Below are positions 61,965-64,000 of a stretch of DNA of 64,000 nt, in pieces. A model generated the notes under the pieces. That model was not told the origin of the DNA and did not search any database. It saw only the letters and a list, made by a program, of their open reading frames with translations. This DNA is from Schauerella aestuarii (GTDB lineage: Bacteria > Pseudomonadota > Gammaproteobacteria > Burkholderiales > Burkholderiaceae_B), in contig NZ_SIZW01000041.1 of the NCBI RefSeq assembly GCF_009866805.1, positions 496,001 through 560,000 on the forward strand, read 5' to 3'. How positions within the stretch are numbered: the first letter of the stretch is position 1; each line of letters opens with the position of its first letter. Position numbers and translations under genes: made by a program.

Positions 61965-63839
61965 TTAGCTGTATTTTCCCACGGCGTGGCGCGCCACGAA
62001 GTGGCCGGGACCCACCTCGACCAGCGGCTGCACCACGGGCTCATCGCCCAACGCGCGTACGGTGGACGGAATCTCATCCACCAGCAGCGAACGCTGGCGA
62101 TGGCGGCGCTGCGGATCCGCCACCGGCACGGCCGACATGAGTTTTTTGGTGTACGGATGCTGTGGCGCCTCGAAGACGGCGCGGCGCGGGCCGATCTCGA
62201 CGATCTGGCCCAGGTACATCACGGCCACACGATGGCTCACGCGCTCGACCACCGCCATGTCGTGCGAGATGAACAGGAACGACACGCCCAATTCACGCTG
62301 CAGATCCAGCAGCAGGTTGACGATCTGCGCCTGAATCGACACGTCCAGTGCCGACACGGACTCGTCCGCAATCACGACCTTGGGGTTGAGCGCCAAGGCG
62401 CGTGCAATGCAGATCCGTTGCCGCTGCCCGCCCGAAAACTCGTGCGGATAGCGGTCGATCATCTCGGGCGACAGCCCGCACTTGTCCATCAGCCAGCGCA
62501 CGCGCTCTTGCGCCTTGCGGCCACGCGCCACGTTGTGGATCAACAGCGGCTCCATGATGGAGTAGCCTACCGTCATGCGGGGATCGAGCGAGGCGAACGG
62601 ATCCTGGAAGATGATCTGGATATGCTGGCGCAACCGTTGCATGGCCGAGCCGCGCAAGGTGCGGATGTTCTGGCCGTCGAACGTGATGTCGCCCGACTGG
62701 CTCTTGACCAGTTGCAGCAGCGATCGGCCGGTGGTGGTCTTGCCGCAACCCGACTCGCCCACCAACGACAGCGTCTCGCCTGGGAAGAGATCGAAACTGA
62801 CCTGCTCGACAGCGTGCACGCGGCGTTGCGTGCGGCCCAGAATGCCTCCGGGGATATCGAAGCGCGTGACCAGATTGCGAATCTGCAGGATCGGGCCGTT
62901 CTCGCGGCGCACGGTGTCCGTGGGCGGTGCCACCGGCACGGCTTCCACGCCGGCGGCGGCCTGGGCGACCTCCAGCAATGGGAAGGGCGCTGGCGCATCG
63001 GTGCCGTTCATCGCACCCAAACGCGGCACGGCCGAAAGCAATGCGCGCGTGTAGGGATGCTGCGGCGCTGAAAAGATCTCGTCCGACGTGCCGTCTTCGA
63101 CCTTCTCGCCGCGATACATCACCAGCACGCGGTCGGCCACTTCAGCCACCACCCCCATATCGTGCGTGATGAAGATCACGCCCATGTCCATTTCTTCCTG
63201 CAATTGACGGATCAATTGCAGGATCTGCGCCTGGATGGTCACATCCAGCGCGGTGGTGGGTTCGTCGGCGATCAGCACTTGCGGCTTGCACGACAGCGCC
63301 ATCGCGATCATCACGCGCTGGCGCATCCCGCCCGAGAGCTGATGCGGATAACGATCGAGGATGGCGCGCGCATCGGGAATGCGCACCTGCTCGAGCATGC
63401 GTAGCGTCTCGGCGCGGGCGGCAGCTGCATCGAGATTCTGATGCAGCTGCAGCGCTTCGGCGATCTGTACCCCGGCCGTGAAGCTGGGGTTGAGCGAGGT
63501 CATCGGCTCCTGGAAGATCATGGCGATGTCGGAGCCGCGCACGCTTTGCAGCTGGCGGTCGGACGCACGCATCATGTCGACCGTTTCGCCATTGCGGCGG
63601 CGCAGGCGCAGGCCATCGGCGGTGATGGCGCCGCCACCGTATTCGATCAGCCGCATCAGCGACAGCGACGTCACCGATTTGCCCGAGCCCGACTCGCCGA
63701 CGATGGCCAGCGTTTCGCGGCGATCGACGTGAAACGACACATTGCGAACGGCGCGCACCGCGCCTTGTTGCGTGGCGAAGTCGACCGAGAGATTGTCGAC
63801 TTGCAATACGCGTTGGGTATCCAGATTGGCCGTGGTCAT
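61965..63839 (-). CDS. Dipeptide/oligopeptide ABC transporter ATPase, fused (GsiA-like)
   Basis: The 624-residue protein is two ATPases in one chain. The N-terminal half has [24 protein letters not shown] and [16 protein letters not shown]; the C-terminal half has [24 protein letters not shown] and [16 protein letters not shown]. Both have FITHDMGVV- or FISHDMAVV-type switch regions. Fused ATPases of this form drive GsiA/DppDF-type peptide importers. The permease cut by the window edge overlaps it by ATGA. Confidence 0.95.
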   Translation of the reverse strand: MTTANLDTQRVLQVDNLSVDFATQQGAVRAVRNVSFHVDRRETLAIVGESGSGKSVTSLSLMRLIEYGGGAITADGLRLRRRNGETVDMMRASDRQLQSVRGSDIAMIFQEPMTSLNPSFTAGVQIAEALQLHQNLDAAAARAETLRMLEQVRIPDARAILDRYPHQLSGGMRQRVMIAMALSCKPQVLIADEPTTALDVTIQAQILQLIRQLQEEMDMGVIFITHDMGVVAEVADRVLVMYRGEKVEDGTSDEIFSAPQHPYTRALLSAVPRLGAMNGTDAPAPFPLLEVAQAAAGVEAVPVAPPTDTVRRENGPILQIRNLVTRFDIPGGILGRTQRRVHAVEQVSFDLFPGETLSLVGESGCGKTTTGRSLLQLVKSQSGDITFDGQNIRTLRGSAMQRLRQHIQIIFQDPFASLDPRMTVGYSIMEPLLIHNVARGRKAQERVRWLMDKCGLSPEMIDRYPHEFSGGQRQRICIARALALNPKVVIADESVSALDVSIQAQIVNLLLDLQRELGVSFLFISHDMAVVERVSHRVAVMYLGQIVEIGPRRAVFEAPQHPYTKKLMSAVPVADPQRRHRQRSLLVDEIPSTVRALGDEPVVQPLVEVGPGHFVARHAVGKYS

Positions 63840-64000
63840 TTCTCTTGTCGCGGATCCAGGGCGTCGCGCAAACCGTCACCCAGCATGTTGAAACCCAGCA
63901 CTGCCAGGAAGATCGCCGCACCGGGGAAGATCGACATCCAGGGTGCCTGCGTCATGAAGTTCTTTGCCGTGTTGAGCATCGAGCCCCACGACGGCGTGGG
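63836..64000 (-). CDS. Dipeptide ABC transporter permease, DppC-like (N-terminus outside window)
   Basis: The last 54 codons read [20 protein letters not shown], then a membrane segment ([17 protein letters not shown]) and [14 protein letters not shown] before the stop. PSWG and [12 protein letters not shown] are hallmarks of DppC/OppC-type permeases. Its stop overlaps the ATPase start by 4 bp. Confidence 0.92.
   Translation of the reverse strand, partial: PTPSWGSMLNTAKNFMTQAPWMSIFPGAAIFLAVLGFNMLGDGLRDALDPRQEK

Noticed and set aside
1-64000. Mobile element, CRISPR, tRNA or rRNA
   Set aside because: I saw no transposase, terminal repeats, direct-repeat arrays or tRNA-like sequences. The search was by eye and short RNA genes could be missed.

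Overview
This is a 64 kb, GC-rich, gene-dense stretch of a betaproteobacterial chromosome, most likely from the Burkholderiales. That placement rests on family content (a Bug-type solute receptor, a DUF4148 protein, many LysR and FCD-GntR regulators, CaiB/BaiF CoA-transferases) and on the GC-rich codon use; it is inference from families, not from a marker gene. I see no rRNA, tRNA, CRISPR array, insertion sequence or phage gene. Both ends cut through genes.

Most of the window is a series of catabolic clusters, most with their own regulator and several with their own transporter. (1) Positions 1-10042: a truncated FAD-linked oxidase and an Asp/Glu/hydantoin racemase run leftward, away from a LysR gene; to the right are a DapA-like lyase, an SDR, a dihydropyrimidinase/hydantoinase, a polar amino-acid type ABC transporter and a GST. 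(2) 20658-25758: an isochorismatase-like hydrolase, then a LysR divergent from a Bug receptor, a CoA-ester lyase and a CaiB CoA-transferase. (3) 25823-36078: a tightly packed eleven-gene leftward operon (SDR, aminotransferase, alpha/beta hydrolase, M20 amidohydrolase, NMT1/SsuABC-type ABC transporter, class II aldolase, TauD dioxygenase, cupin), divergent from an FCD-GntR gene. (4) 49417-51568: a LysR divergent from a lone TauD-family dioxygenase. (5) 52012-60732: a nine-gene leftward operon (small helical protein, amidase, CoA-transferase, enoyl-CoA hydratase, ABC transporter, PuuE-like deacetylase, MmgE/PrpD), divergent from a second FCD-GntR gene. (6) 61965-64000: the start of an oligopeptide-type ABC transporter.

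Between these are housekeeping and envelope genes: a DUF4105 protein; a copper-delivery set (DUF2946, Sco, PCuAC); a DadA-like dehydrogenase preceded by a clear tandem glycine riboswitch; an Ala-rich protein I cannot identify; a Gly/Tyr/Pro-repeat secreted protein; YitT and CLC membrane proteins; an MscS channel; a three-subunit FAD dehydrogenase with a dihaem cytochrome c; a FUSC exporter; an LrgA/LrgB pair; and a chemotaxis transducer preceded by a near-consensus sigma-28 promoter.

The points most worth following are the glycine riboswitch on a DadA-family gene, the two multi-gene catabolic operons of unknown substrate, the sigma-28 promoter that decides the MCP start codon, and three enzymes (one DapA-like, two SDR) that lack usual catalytic residues.
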